DNA of 41,359 bases from Draconibacterium orientale (GTDB lineage: Bacteria > Bacteroidota > Bacteroidia > Bacteroidales > Prolixibacteraceae). Location of the stretch: the NCBI GenBank assembly GCA_020726265.1, contig DYSZ01000014.1, forward strand, positions 1 to 41,359, read 5' to 3'. A program made the translations under genes and the position numbers. The notes beneath the pieces were generated by a model. That model made no database searches and was not told the origin of the DNA. It saw nothing but the letters and a program-made list of their open reading frames with translations. Of this stretch, positions 33,634 through 41,328 are shown piece after piece (position 1 is the first letter of the stretch; every line of letters starts with the position of its first letter).

Positions 33634-34215
33634 ATGAAAAAATCAATTTTATTATTTGTTGTATTCGCACTGAGTTTTATATCAGTGTACTCCCAAATGT
33701 CTGTTGTAAGAACTGTGGGGAGTTCTTTTACCACTGACATAGGTTACGGAATTAAAATAAATGAAGGCTCATCTTTGAAAAAAGAAAAAATAATTATTAA
33801 TGATGCTCTTTGCCCAATCCAGCTTAATGGTGATGTTGGAATTGAAATTTCTACTCGTGACAGGGCATTTGCTTTTAACCCAAGTGGAAGTTTTAATGTT
33901 AAGGAGCCAATTGTGGCATACGAAATGCATCATATTATTTATGATATTTTTGGTGACCATATTAAAACTTTGTCAAATACACAAGTTGCTGATATAGTTG
34001 GTCAACAGATATTTACAAAATATGACGGTTGGTATGCTTCAGAAAATAATGTAAGTGAATATTTGATATCTGTCTCTTACGTTGCAAATGTTAGAACCCA
34101 AAGTGGTCAAATTTGGCATTACAATTTTATTGCTATTAAAGACCAGTTAGATATACTAAAAATCTCATTTGAAGAAAGTTATATCCCTGAAAAAGACATT
34201 GATGATGATAAATAA
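33634..34215 (+). CDS. Secreted protein of unknown function
   Basis: The 193-aa protein starts with a clear signal peptide, KKSILLFVVFALSFISVYS, with cleavage likely before QMSVV. The rest has no domain I recognise. It contains VAYEMHHIIYDIFGDHIKTLSNTQVADIVGQQ, alternating polar and aliphatic segments that suggest mostly beta structure, and an acidic end (DIDDDK). There is one Cys in the mature part. It is AT-rich compared with nearby housekeeping genes and stands between the MNT gene and the XRE-Fic pair, so it may have been acquired horizontally. No promoter was identified. Confidence 0.7.
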   Translation: MKKSILLFVVFALSFISVYSQMSVVRTVGSSFTTDIGYGIKINEGSSLKKEKIIINDALCPIQLNGDVGIEISTRDRAFAFNPSGSFNVKEPIVAYEMHHIIYDIFGDHIKTLSNTQVADIVGQQIFTKYDGWYASENNVSEYLISVSYVANVRTQSGQIWHYNFIAIKDQLDILKISFEESYIPEKDIDDDK

Positions 34216-34428
34216 TTTGAAAATTTGTAAGAATAAAATTCCTTCTACATAAAAAACATTTATTTTAAATGATTTGAAAGCTTCTTATTGGAGCAAATTC
34301 TCAATTTGCAGCTTATCTGTAAACAATTTTATTTTTTTTTTAAATCAAGTTGCTGATTGCAATTCCTACTAATATGGATTGGAGTTGGTAATTTAATTGT
34401 ATAAATTTATCTCATTATCTGATATATT

Positions 34429-34629
34429 ATGAACCGGATTAAAGAGATACTTAAATTGAAAGGTATCAAGCAGAAATGGTTATCTCAGCAACTAGGCAAA
34501 AGTTACAACATGATAAACTCTTATGTACAAAACAGAAGACAACCAAGCATTGAAGATTTATACAAGATTGCTGAAATATTTGAAGTCGATGTAAAAGAAA
34601 TGCTTGTGTCAAATAAAATCAAAGAGTGA
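34429..34629 (+). CDS. XRE-family helix-turn-helix regulator
   Basis: The 66-aa protein is a single HTH_3/Cro domain: MNRIKEILKLKGIKQKWLSQQLGKSYNMINSYVQNRRQPSIEDLYKIAEIFEVDVKEML. The recognition-helix region is SYNMINSYVQNRRQP. Its stop overlaps the start of the Fic gene (TGATG), so they are co-translated. It probably binds the promoter of its own operon. Such compact XRE regulators often precede Fic or other toxin-like genes. Confidence 0.9.
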   Translation: MNRIKEILKLKGIKQKWLSQQLGKSYNMINSYVQNRRQPSIEDLYKIAEIFEVDVKEMLVSNKIKE

Positions 34630-36035
34630 TGTATAAAACAGCTACAATAAATATAGTCAGCGCATTAAAGGCAGAGCTTGATAAAAAGCTTCCGATGAAA
34701 CCTGAAGATGATAAACGGTTAAATAGGAAATTACGTTTGGAATTTAATTATAATTCAAATCATATTGAAGGTAACACTTTGACCTACGGACAAACTCAAT
34801 TGTTGCTGTTTTTTGATAAAAGCTCAGGAGATGTACCTGTCAGTGATATTGAAGAAATGAAAGCGCATGATATTGCCCTGTCTCAGATTGAAGAAATGGC
34901 AAAGGAAAATGAGCGTCCTTTAACTGAACTATTCATAAAAGAGCTAAACAAAATTATTCTTGTAAAACCTTTTTGGAAAGATGCAATTTCACAAAATGGA
35001 ACACCCACCCGGAAAAGAATCGAAATAGGGCAATACAAAACTTCTCCCAATAGTGTTATGCTAAGAAATGGGAAAATGCATGAATACGCATCGCCTGAAG
35101 AAACACCGGCTTTAATGAATGAATTATTAAACTGGTACAATAAGAACATGGAGACATTTCATCCCGTTCATCTGGCTGCAGAATTTCATTACAGGTTTGT
35201 TTGCATTCATCCTTTTGATGATGGAAATGGCAGAGTTGCAAGATTGCTTATGAATTACATTTTATTAAGGAATAACTATCCGCCTGTTATAATAAAATCG
35301 GAAGATAAAGAAACTTATCTGACTGCATTACAGAAAGCAGACACCGGAGATGTTGTTTCTCTTATTGAATATATTGAAAAACAATCAATTTGGTCTCTTG
35401 AGCTAAGTATTAAGGCTGCAAATGGCGAGGATATTGACGAGTTGGGAGACATTGAAAAGGAAATTGAGATTCTTAAAAAAGACAGGCTTACAATAACGAA
35501 GATTTTTAAAACTCCTAAAGTCTCTTTTGAAATCATCAAACATATATTTGATGATTTATGGACTCCTCTCAACAAAGTCTTAAATAAATTCGACGATTTT
35601 TTTGCGGAATCGGGAAATGAGACTTATATCGACAATTTGAAACTTGTGAAGATAAAAACTATTCCTTCCCCAATATTTAATCCGGCTCGGCTATTAGCTG
35701 ATAAAGAGGTTGTTGTAAAGAAATACGAAATGTTCGGACTTGACTTGGAGGAGAAAAAAATAAAAAATATAAGCTGGAGTAAAAAAATGCTGTCACTAAA
35801 ATCAGCATCAAAAAAGATTGACTATGAAATATTGTGCTCGCTTGATTTAAATGACTCTGGTTATAAATTGCTCATTACTGAAATGAATACAAATTCCGAC
35901 AGTTCCATGAGAAATAAAACCATTCTCTTTGAAACAGAAAACGAATACAAAACACTATTTATGTCAGATGCAGTAAATGGTATCATCAAAACTGTTTCCA
36001 ATCACATAATAAAAGAGATTAAAGGCGGAGAATAA
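34629..36035 (+). CDS. Fic domain protein, self-inhibited class II
   Basis: From the ATG at 34629 the protein has 468 aa. The track start (34626) is a GTG one codon earlier. The Fic active-site loop HPFDDGNGRVAR (194-205) is intact, including the catalytic His and the Mg/nucleotide-binding Asp-Gly-Asn-Gly-Arg. Before it is the N-terminal inhibitory helix motif SNHIEGN (43-49), which fits SxxxEG and classifies it as class II with self-inhibition. The family transfers AMP from ATP to protein hydroxyls. The C-terminal part (from about residue 260) is not recognised. It sits in one operon with the XRE regulator. Confidence 0.92.
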   Translation: MYKTATINIVSALKAELDKKLPMKPEDDKRLNRKLRLEFNYNSNHIEGNTLTYGQTQLLLFFDKSSGDVPVSDIEEMKAHDIALSQIEEMAKENERPLTELFIKELNKIILVKPFWKDAISQNGTPTRKRIEIGQYKTSPNSVMLRNGKMHEYASPEETPALMNELLNWYNKNMETFHPVHLAAEFHYRFVCIHPFDDGNGRVARLLMNYILLRNNYPPVIIKSEDKETYLTALQKADTGDVVSLIEYIEKQSIWSLELSIKAANGEDIDELGDIEKEIEILKKDRLTITKIFKTPKVSFEIIKHIFDDLWTPLNKVLNKFDDFFAESGNETYIDNLKLVKIKTIPSPIFNPARLLADKEVVVKKYEMFGLDLEEKKIKNISWSKKMLSLKSASKKIDYEILCSLDLNDSGYKLLITEMNTNSDSSMRNKTILFETENEYKTLFMSDAVNGIIKTVSNHIIKEIKGGE

Positions 36036-36131
36036 AGAACGTATTAGCTGATGTGGAATAAATAAATTTCAAGGAATATTTGAACCTATTCAAATGAAAT
36101 TGGTTCATTATTAAAACCAAAAATAAACAAC

Positions 36132-36797
36132 ATGGCAGACAGATTATCAGACCCTATTGGCCGGTTAATGGGCCTTCGCTACAAATCGCACCCCTGGCAC
36201 GGTGTATTTCTCGGAAAAGATGCCCCGGTGGAAGTAACAGCTTTTATTGAAGTTGTACCTACCGACACAGTAAAATATGAAATCGACAAAGACAGCGGTT
36301 ACCTGCGTGTCGACCGTCCGCAAAAGTTTTCGAACGTGGTTCCGGCATTGTATGGCTTTATTCCGCAAACCTTTTGTGGCGATATGGTTGGTGAATACTG
36401 TAACGAAAAAACTGGACGAAAAGACATCAAAGGCGATGGTGACCCCGTCGATATTTGTGTTTTAACCGAAAAAGCTTTGTCGCACGGCGATTTGCTGGTA
36501 AACGCCCGCCCCATTGGCGGATTCAGAATGATTGACGGCAACCAGGCTGACGATAAAATCATTGCAGTTTTGCGCAACGACACAGTTTATGGTCATTTCA
36601 GAAATCTTGATGAGGTACCAAAAATTGTAATTCAGCGACTGGAACACTATTTTCTTACGTACAAAGACATGCCTGGTGAAGACCGCAACACCGAAATTCC
36701 GGCAATTTATGGAGTTGAGGAAGCTTACGAGGTAATCAAACGTTCGATGGAAGATTATCACAATAAATTTGATAATCTGGGGAAATTACTCACGTAG
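36132..36797 (+). CDS. ppa: Inorganic pyrophosphatase (family I)
   Basis: The 221-aa enzyme splits pyrophosphate to phosphate in the cytoplasm. The family I active-site motif GDGDPVDICVL supplies Mg-binding aspartates, and the segment VPTDTVKYEIDKDSGYLRVDRPQKFSNVVPALYGFIPQTFCGD carries the usual Lys, Glu, Arg and Tyr residues. Length is that of the longer Bacteroidota form. Its stop overlaps the 3' end of the convergent TauE gene by eight bases. Bases 36036-36131 upstream show no clear promoter. Confidence 0.94.
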   Translation: MADRLSDPIGRLMGLRYKSHPWHGVFLGKDAPVEVTAFIEVVPTDTVKYEIDKDSGYLRVDRPQKFSNVVPALYGFIPQTFCGDMVGEYCNEKTGRKDIKGDGDPVDICVLTEKALSHGDLLVNARPIGGFRMIDGNQADDKIIAVLRNDTVYGHFRNLDEVPKIVIQRLEHYFLTYKDMPGEDRNTEIPAIYGVEEAYEVIKRSMEDYHNKFDNLGKLLT

Positions 36798-37582
36798 TTT
36801 TCAACACATCGTACCCGTAACGGGCAATGAGAATGGTAACCACAATCAGGAAGAAAACCCTGATAAACCGGTTGCCATTTTTAATGGCCATCCGGCTGCC
36901 AATGATACTGCCGGCAATATTTCCGATTGCCATTATAATGGCAATTCCCAAAAAGATAATTTCCCTGGCGGATAAAAACAAAAAGCGCTGAAACGTTGGT
37001 GGCGCAGTTAATTATTTTTGAATAGGCTGAAGCAGCTACAAACTCGAACCTCAGCAAAACCACAAAACCCAGAACCATAAAACTACCTGTTCCGAGACCA
37101 AAAAAACCATCGTAAAAACCAACAATCAGCCCTAACAAAGAGCCAAACAGAAGTTTTTTGTTTTCAGAAAGTGATTTCGACTGAACTGTTCCCAAATCTT
37201 TTTTCAGAAAAGTATAAATGCCAATCAAAACAAGAATGACAAGAATAGCTGGTTTCAGTACTGCCGGATTGATGATGCTGACAGTTTTTGCACCAGCAAA
37301 CGAAGCCACAAATGCAAAAAATGCAACTGTAAGCAACAGTTTAAAATTGTAACGAATGTGCCGCGAATATTGAACTACAGCCATTGAAGTTCCGGCCAAT
37401 GCCGAAATTTTGTTGGTGCCAAAAAGCGTGGGAACCGGGGTGTTCGGAAAACCAATTAAAAGCACCGGCAATTGAATCAATCCGCCACCACCAACTACCG
37501 AATCGATAAAACCGGCAATAAAAGCGAGAATTCCCAGAACTGCAAGTGTCAAAAAGCTTACATCAGAAAAGAGTGAATTCAT
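36790..37582 (-). pseudogene. TauE/SafE-family anion permease gene, frameshifted
   Basis: The track gives two overlapping frames: 36881-37582 (start MNSLFSDVSFL, normal up to ALFVFIRQGN) and 36790-36981 (MFLSAREIIFLGIAIIMAIGNIAGS...RYGYDVL). Together they make a full-length TauE/SafE protein of about 263 aa with the glycine-rich AGFIDSVVGGGGLIQLP start and the GSRMAIKNG repeat. The two frames join near 36958-36966, at GGGAAATT on minus. Skipping one base there restores the reading frame. Such proteins move sulfite, sulfoacetate or other small anions. The break could be a real lesion or a homopolymer sequencing error. Confidence 0.8.
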
Positions 37583-37603
37583 AGTTGCAGTATTATTTTT
37601 TTA

Positions 37604-37642
37604 ACGCAAAGGACGCTGAGAAGACGCAAAGAGCACAAAGGG
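37604..37642. repeat. Imperfect tandem ACGCAAAG repeat
   Basis: ACGCAAAGG, ACGCTGAG, AAGACGCAAAG and AGCACAAAGG follow each other upstream of the TauE start. Such short CGCAAAG-type repeats occur widely in Bacteroidota intergenic DNA. On the minus strand they hold TTTG, resembling -33 boxes. Confidence 0.6.
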
Positions 37643-37705
37643 GAAAATAAATCTGAACTTTGTGTTTAACTTCTTGAAATTCATTCGCTACAGCATGAAT
37701 AAACA

Positions 37706-39445
37706 TTAGAAAATCTTTCCAACCGGATAACGTTTCCATGTTTTTTCGAGCCACTCGGTATTGTTGTAAATGTAGGCCAGTTGGGCACGGTGATTCTTTG
37801 CAAATTCCGGATCGGTCTTTCGTTTTTCTTCGAATTTCGCTTTGAATTCAGGATGCTCGTTCAGGTATTTCAGTGCGTTGGCCTCGAATCCGTACGACGA
37901 AAAATATTCGCGCTGGTCGAGCACATTATCAAAGAAATTCCAACGGAAAAACGAATCTGATGCTTTGGGTTCAAACATCTCGAGCAGGTATTTTATTTTT
38001 TCCTGGCGAACAGGTATGACAAGGTCGCCGGCATAAAACTGCACCTGCTGTTTATCGCTGTGTGTGGTTATTTTGTCGTGGTAAAAATGGCCATTGTAAG
38101 GTTTTGCCGGACTGGTGAAATCGTCGATGTAATCCAAGGTTGCTTCAATAATTGAATCGCGTTGAAGTCTGGTGTACCCAATTTGAAGCATATCGAGTTT
38201 TTCAATTATCAGCCGGTAATTTTGCGGCAGAATATAAAATTCGGGGACATCAATAAACTCAGTTTTCTGATATACATCGAAATATTTAACCTGTGCTGTG
38301 TAAGGTTTCGAGAGGTCGTAGCCAAAACGGGGCAACCCAGTAACTGCGCTAATTTGTTCTTTTGCCACCTTGTATCCTTTAAATTCAATCATGCGGAATT
38401 GAGTTGTGTCTATTTCAAAAGCTACAGGATATTTTGTCATTTCCATCGATTCACGGATTCCTTCCATCCGTGTTTTTCTGATGGTTTCGCCATTTTCAGC
38501 AGTAAATTCAGCCAGCACCTGAATAAACTGGTAGCACGATTTTACACGATCGGGGAAATTGCGGTAAATCTGGTTTTCTGTCATCATTCCGTAACTATGG
38601 AAAAGTCCGGCAAAGCCCGATGAATACCTTGGGCCTGTGGGAGATGAAACAATCCCGTTTTTTGGGTCGTCATAAAAATAATCGACATAAGGAATTAGTT
38701 CGTATTTGCATTTTTTCATGCCGCTGTACAACGCCGGAACCATTTCGCTGCCGATGTATTTTTCCATGCTGGCCGGGTAAAGCGCAGGCGAGGGTTGAAT
38801 GAGTGTGATGCTGTACTGGTGGTCGCTCCCGTTAGTGGTGTGGGTATCCAGAAAAACATCGGGGTTCCATTCGGCAAATATTTTGCTGAAACTGCGTGCA
38901 TTTTCAGAGTCGCATTTGGAAAAATCGCGGTTCAGGTCGAGGTTGGCATAATTGCCGCGGAACCCGGTTTCGTATGGTGTGGTTTGCCCCGAGCGGTTGT
39001 ATGCGCTGCGGTTTAACACGCCACCGATGTTGTACACAGGAATAATAACAATGACAGTTTTTCTGAGCAGTTCGGCCATCCCGTCTTTATTTCGCAACAT
39101 ATCATCGGCAAATTCCAGACTGGCGTCAATTCCTTCGGGTTCGCCGGCATGGATACCGTTGTTAATAAGCATAATTGTTTTTCCCTGTTGCCGGATTTTT
39201 TCGGGATTGAATTCAGGTTCGCTGTTCATTACAAACAGGTGGAGCGGTTTTCCGCAGTCGGTGAGCCCTTTTTCGAGTAGCACTGCGTGTTCGTAATGTT
39301 CATCCATTAGTTTGAACATTTCGATGGCTTCATCATATGTTGGCGTGTAGTTTTGTTCGTATTTCAGGTTTAAAAGAGCGGGTTTTTGGGCAAAAACAGC
39401 AACTGAAAAACAAAATAACAGGATTATAAGCAGTTGTTTTTTCAT
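37706..39445 (-). CDS. M14 family zinc carboxypeptidase, secreted
   Basis: The 579-aa protein begins with a signal peptide (KKQLLIILLFCFSVAVFA, cleavage before QKPAL). The peptidase domain has the zinc ligands in INNGIHAGEPEG (HxxE) and the downstream His in FLDTHTTNGSDHQYS, plus FRGNYANLDLNRDFS with the substrate-binding Arg. The C-terminal half (from about residue 330) is not recognised. It removes C-terminal residues or trims peptides in the periplasm or outside the cell. It is on the minus strand, as are the TauE and folA genes, but separated by repeat-rich gaps. Confidence 0.9.
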   Translation of the reverse strand: MKKQLLIILLFCFSVAVFAQKPALLNLKYEQNYTPTYDEAIEMFKLMDEHYEHAVLLEKGLTDCGKPLHLFVMNSEPEFNPEKIRQQGKTIMLINNGIHAGEPEGIDASLEFADDMLRNKDGMAELLRKTVIVIIPVYNIGGVLNRSAYNRSGQTTPYETGFRGNYANLDLNRDFSKCDSENARSFSKIFAEWNPDVFLDTHTTNGSDHQYSITLIQPSPALYPASMEKYIGSEMVPALYSGMKKCKYELIPYVDYFYDDPKNGIVSSPTGPRYSSGFAGLFHSYGMMTENQIYRNFPDRVKSCYQFIQVLAEFTAENGETIRKTRMEGIRESMEMTKYPVAFEIDTTQFRMIEFKGYKVAKEQISAVTGLPRFGYDLSKPYTAQVKYFDVYQKTEFIDVPEFYILPQNYRLIIEKLDMLQIGYTRLQRDSIIEATLDYIDDFTSPAKPYNGHFYHDKITTHSDKQQVQFYAGDLVIPVRQEKIKYLLEMFEPKASDSFFRWNFFDNVLDQREYFSSYGFEANALKYLNEHPEFKAKFEEKRKTDPEFAKNHRAQLAYIYNNTEWLEKTWKRYPVGKIF

Positions 39446-39480
39446 TCTTTACAAGTTAAAGGCTAAAGCCGGTTTTAAGT

Positions 39481-39535
39481 CTAACCCCAGCCTTAAGGCT
39501 GGGGTTAGTCAATACTACATATTGGGCTTCAGCCC
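39481..39535. repeat. 28-nt perfect palindrome and a second GGGCT hairpin
   Basis: Bases 39481-39508 are a perfect palindrome, with the right half AAGGCTGGGGTTAG. Fifteen bases later GGGCTTCAGCCC (39524-39535) makes a small hairpin. Both lie between the M14 gene and folA. The arrangement is one I recognise from dispersed Bacteroidota repeats, and would also act as a folA terminator-like structure. Confidence 0.85.
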
Positions 39536-39550
39536 TCAATTTTTCTAATT

Positions 39551-40045
39551 CTATTTTCTTTCAAGGTTGATATTTGAGTACCTGAACTCATTTTTTTCAT
39601 CGAATAAATCTTCACGGGCAGTCTCTTCCCACGCAGAATAATCGATTTCTGGGAAATATATATCGGCATCAAAAGGCTGATGTACCAGAGTAAGATAAAG
39701 TTTTCCGGCCAGCGGGTAAAACTGCCGGTAAATCATCCCGCCTCCGATGATAAAAGCCTCATTTTCGTCTTTTACTTTTTCGATGGCTTCATCAATCGAA
39801 AAAGCCACTTCGCAACCGGGAAAAACATCATCTGGTTTATCGGTAATTACAATGTGCCGGCGATTAGGCAGCGGCCATTTTGGCAACGAAAGCAAGGTGT
39901 TCCGGCCCATAATCAGCGTGTGGCCGGTGGTAATTTCCTTAAACCGTTTCAGGTCGGTGGGCAGATGAAAAAGCAGGTCGTTATTTTTGCCAATGGCAAA
40001 GTTCTCGGCAATGGCAACGATGATGGATATGTTTTTGTGAATCAT
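39551..40045 (-). CDS. folA: Dihydrofolate reductase
   Basis: The 164-aa enzyme reduces dihydrofolate to tetrahydrofolate with NADPH. Family marks are ISIIVAIAENFAIGKNNDLLFHLPTDLKRFKEIT (the conserved Asp in PTDLKRF), TLIMGRNTLLSLP and AFIIGGGMIYRQFYPLAGKLYLTLV. The product tetrahydrofolate is regenerated from the dihydrofolate made by ThyA, whose gene is on the same strand at the right edge; the two usually adjoin. Here a toxin-antitoxin module stands between them. The PIN reading frame ends six bases before this start. Confidence 0.95.
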   Translation of the reverse strand: MIHKNISIIVAIAENFAIGKNNDLLFHLPTDLKRFKEITTGHTLIMGRNTLLSLPKWPLPNRRHIVITDKPDDVFPGCEVAFSIDEAIEKVKDENEAFIIGGGMIYRQFYPLAGKLYLTLVHQPFDADIYFPEIDYSAWEETAREDLFDEKNEFRYSNINLERK

Positions 40046-40051
40046 GTTAAT

Positions 40052-40531
40052 TTATTCATTGGTTAGCTTGCAGACTTCGGCAATTAAATTCTCACTAATC
40101 CAAACCTCTTTTTGCGTCAATTCAATCAAAAGAGGTTTTACTTGTTTAACAAAACCGGCATTTTTTGCTTTGATTAAAACGCCGAGCGTACCAGAAATTT
40201 TTATTCCAGCCTGACCAGCATAATATCTTCAAAGTTTTTCATCGATTAAAAGTAGTTGGGCATTGATTTCTTTTGCCAATACAATTGCTTCAGCTTCACC
40301 GGTATCTAAATTATAAAAAAACTTCAGAGAATTTCTGTCAGCAACTTCACGAATTTGCATCCATTGAAATTTGTTTAAATCTTTATAATAAGGTTTGTTT
40401 TTCCCGGCTTCAACTTCCTCATAAACTGCTTTGGGAACAATAATTTCGGAATACAAATCTTTAAGAATTTCAAGCTTTGAAAGTTTCAATAATGAAATTA
40501 TTGGGGTGGTATTTGAAACAATCTCAGGCAT
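40052..40531 (-). pseudogene. DUF3368 PIN-domain toxin gene with an in-frame TGA
   Basis: The track stops at 40229 after LLLIDEKL, but the same frame continues without a shift. After the single TGA codon (40229-40231) comes RYYAGQAGIKISGTLGVLIK and on to CKLTNE, ending at a TAA at 40052-40054. The normal family has Gly (GGA) at this place, so one GGA-to-TGA change explains the stop. The N-terminal part (SNTTPIISLLKLSKLEILKDL, DTGEAEAIVLAKE, LLLIDEKL) carries PIN-fold acidic residues. It would cleave RNA as the toxin partner of the upstream UPF0175 gene, which it overlaps by eight bases. The truncated 100-aa product probably lacks full activity. Confidence 0.85.
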
Positions 40532-40781
40532 TGGCTACATCATCAAGCAATTCGTTTGTATTGGTGTAACTAAATATGGAGACTTTATATTTCGATAATT
40601 TATCTAAAAATTCAATCCTCGTTAATCCAAGCGCTTTTGCTGCAGTAGCTGATGATATTTTGCCAATCTCGAAAAGCTTCACTAATGCACTTATTTTTAT
40701 TTCCTCTTTGAAATCTTCGCTGCTCATTCGCATGGAACTTGCCAATGATTCAGGATAAGTTATCTGGATTGCCTTTTGCAT
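40524..40781 (-). CDS. UPF0175 family antitoxin-like protein
   Basis: The 85-aa protein has the UPF0175 pattern: ITYPESLASSMRMSSEDFKEEIKISALVKLFEIGKISSATAAKALGLTRIEFLDKLSKYKVSIF. The central part forms a helix-turn-helix-like segment (SSATAAKALGLTRIEFLDKL). These proteins are the usual partner of DUF3368 PIN toxins and probably repress the operon. It overlaps the PIN gene by eight bases. The pair sits between thyA and folA, which are normally neighbours. Confidence 0.9.
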   Translation of the reverse strand: MQKAIQITYPESLASSMRMSSEDFKEEIKISALVKLFEIGKISSATAAKALGLTRIEFLDKLSKYKVSIFSYTNTNELLDDVANA

Positions 40782-40797
40782 TTTGTTCTGTTTTACG

Positions 40798-40805
40798 CAA
40801 ATATA
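40798..40805 (-). promoter_or_regulatory. Possible -7 box of the toxin-antitoxin module
   Basis: On the minus strand TATATTTG matches TAnnTTTG, 16 bases before the UPF0175 ATG at 40781. It lies just after the thyA stop, so the module may have its own promoter. No clear -33 box was seen. Confidence 0.5.
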
Positions 40806-40821
40806 GTTTAAATATCAAAGT

Positions 40822-41328
40822 TTACACAGCCACTTCTCCCTTAATGTGCGGGTGCGCCTGGTAGCCAACCAATTCAAAATCTTCAAATTTAAAATCGAAG
40901 ATATTTTTTACGTCCAGATTGATTTTCATCTGCGGCAGCGGAAAAGGCTGGCGGGTGAGTTGCAGTTTAACCTGTTCAATGTGGTTGGAATAAATATGAA
41001 CATCGCCAAAAGTATGCACAAAATCGCCGGGTTTGAGGCCGGTTACCTGTGCCACCATCAAAGTTAACAATGCGTAAGATGCAATATTAAACGGAACTCC
41101 CAGAAAAACATCGGCACTGCGTTGGTACAATTGGCACGAAAGTTTGCCATCGGCCACATAAAACTGGAAAAGGACGTGACAGGGCGGCAGGTTCATTTTG
41201 TCTAACTCACCCACATTCCAAGCGCTTACCATGTGGCGGCGCGAGTCGGGTTTGTTTTTTATTGAATCGATAACCTGGCTAATTTGGTCGATGTGGCGGC
41301 CGTCGCGGGTGGGCCAGGAGCGCCACTG
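40822..41328 (-). CDS. thyA: Thymidylate synthase, C-terminal part (cut by the right edge)
   Basis: The reading frame is open beyond the track start at 41232. Upstream it reads [38 protein letters not shown], a conserved ThyA block, followed by the active-site [12 protein letters not shown] with the catalytic Cys, then [24 protein letters not shown] (the dUMP phosphate/uracil-binding segment) and [10 protein letters not shown]. ThyA methylates dUMP to dTMP with methylene-tetrahydrofolate. The N-terminal part is missing. Beyond the Gln at 41326-41328 the sequence no longer resembles ThyA (see the terminal entry). Confidence 0.95.
   Translation of the reverse strand, partial: QWRSWPTRDGRHIDQISQVIDSIKNKPDSRRHMVSAWNVGELDKMNLPPCHVLFQFYVADGKLSCQLYQRSADVFLGVPFNIASYALLTLMVAQVTGLKPGDFVHTFGDVHIYSNHIEQVKLQLTRQPFPLPQMKINLDVKNIFDFKFEDFELVGYQAHPHIKGEVAV

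Noticed and set aside
38162-38623. 153-aa plus-strand ORF
   Set aside because: Antisense to the M14 carboxypeptidase gene, whose motifs are clear.
40229-40531. Frameshift in the PIN gene
   Set aside because: The reading frame continues in phase; the only defect is one TGA codon, so it is a nonsense change and not a frameshift.
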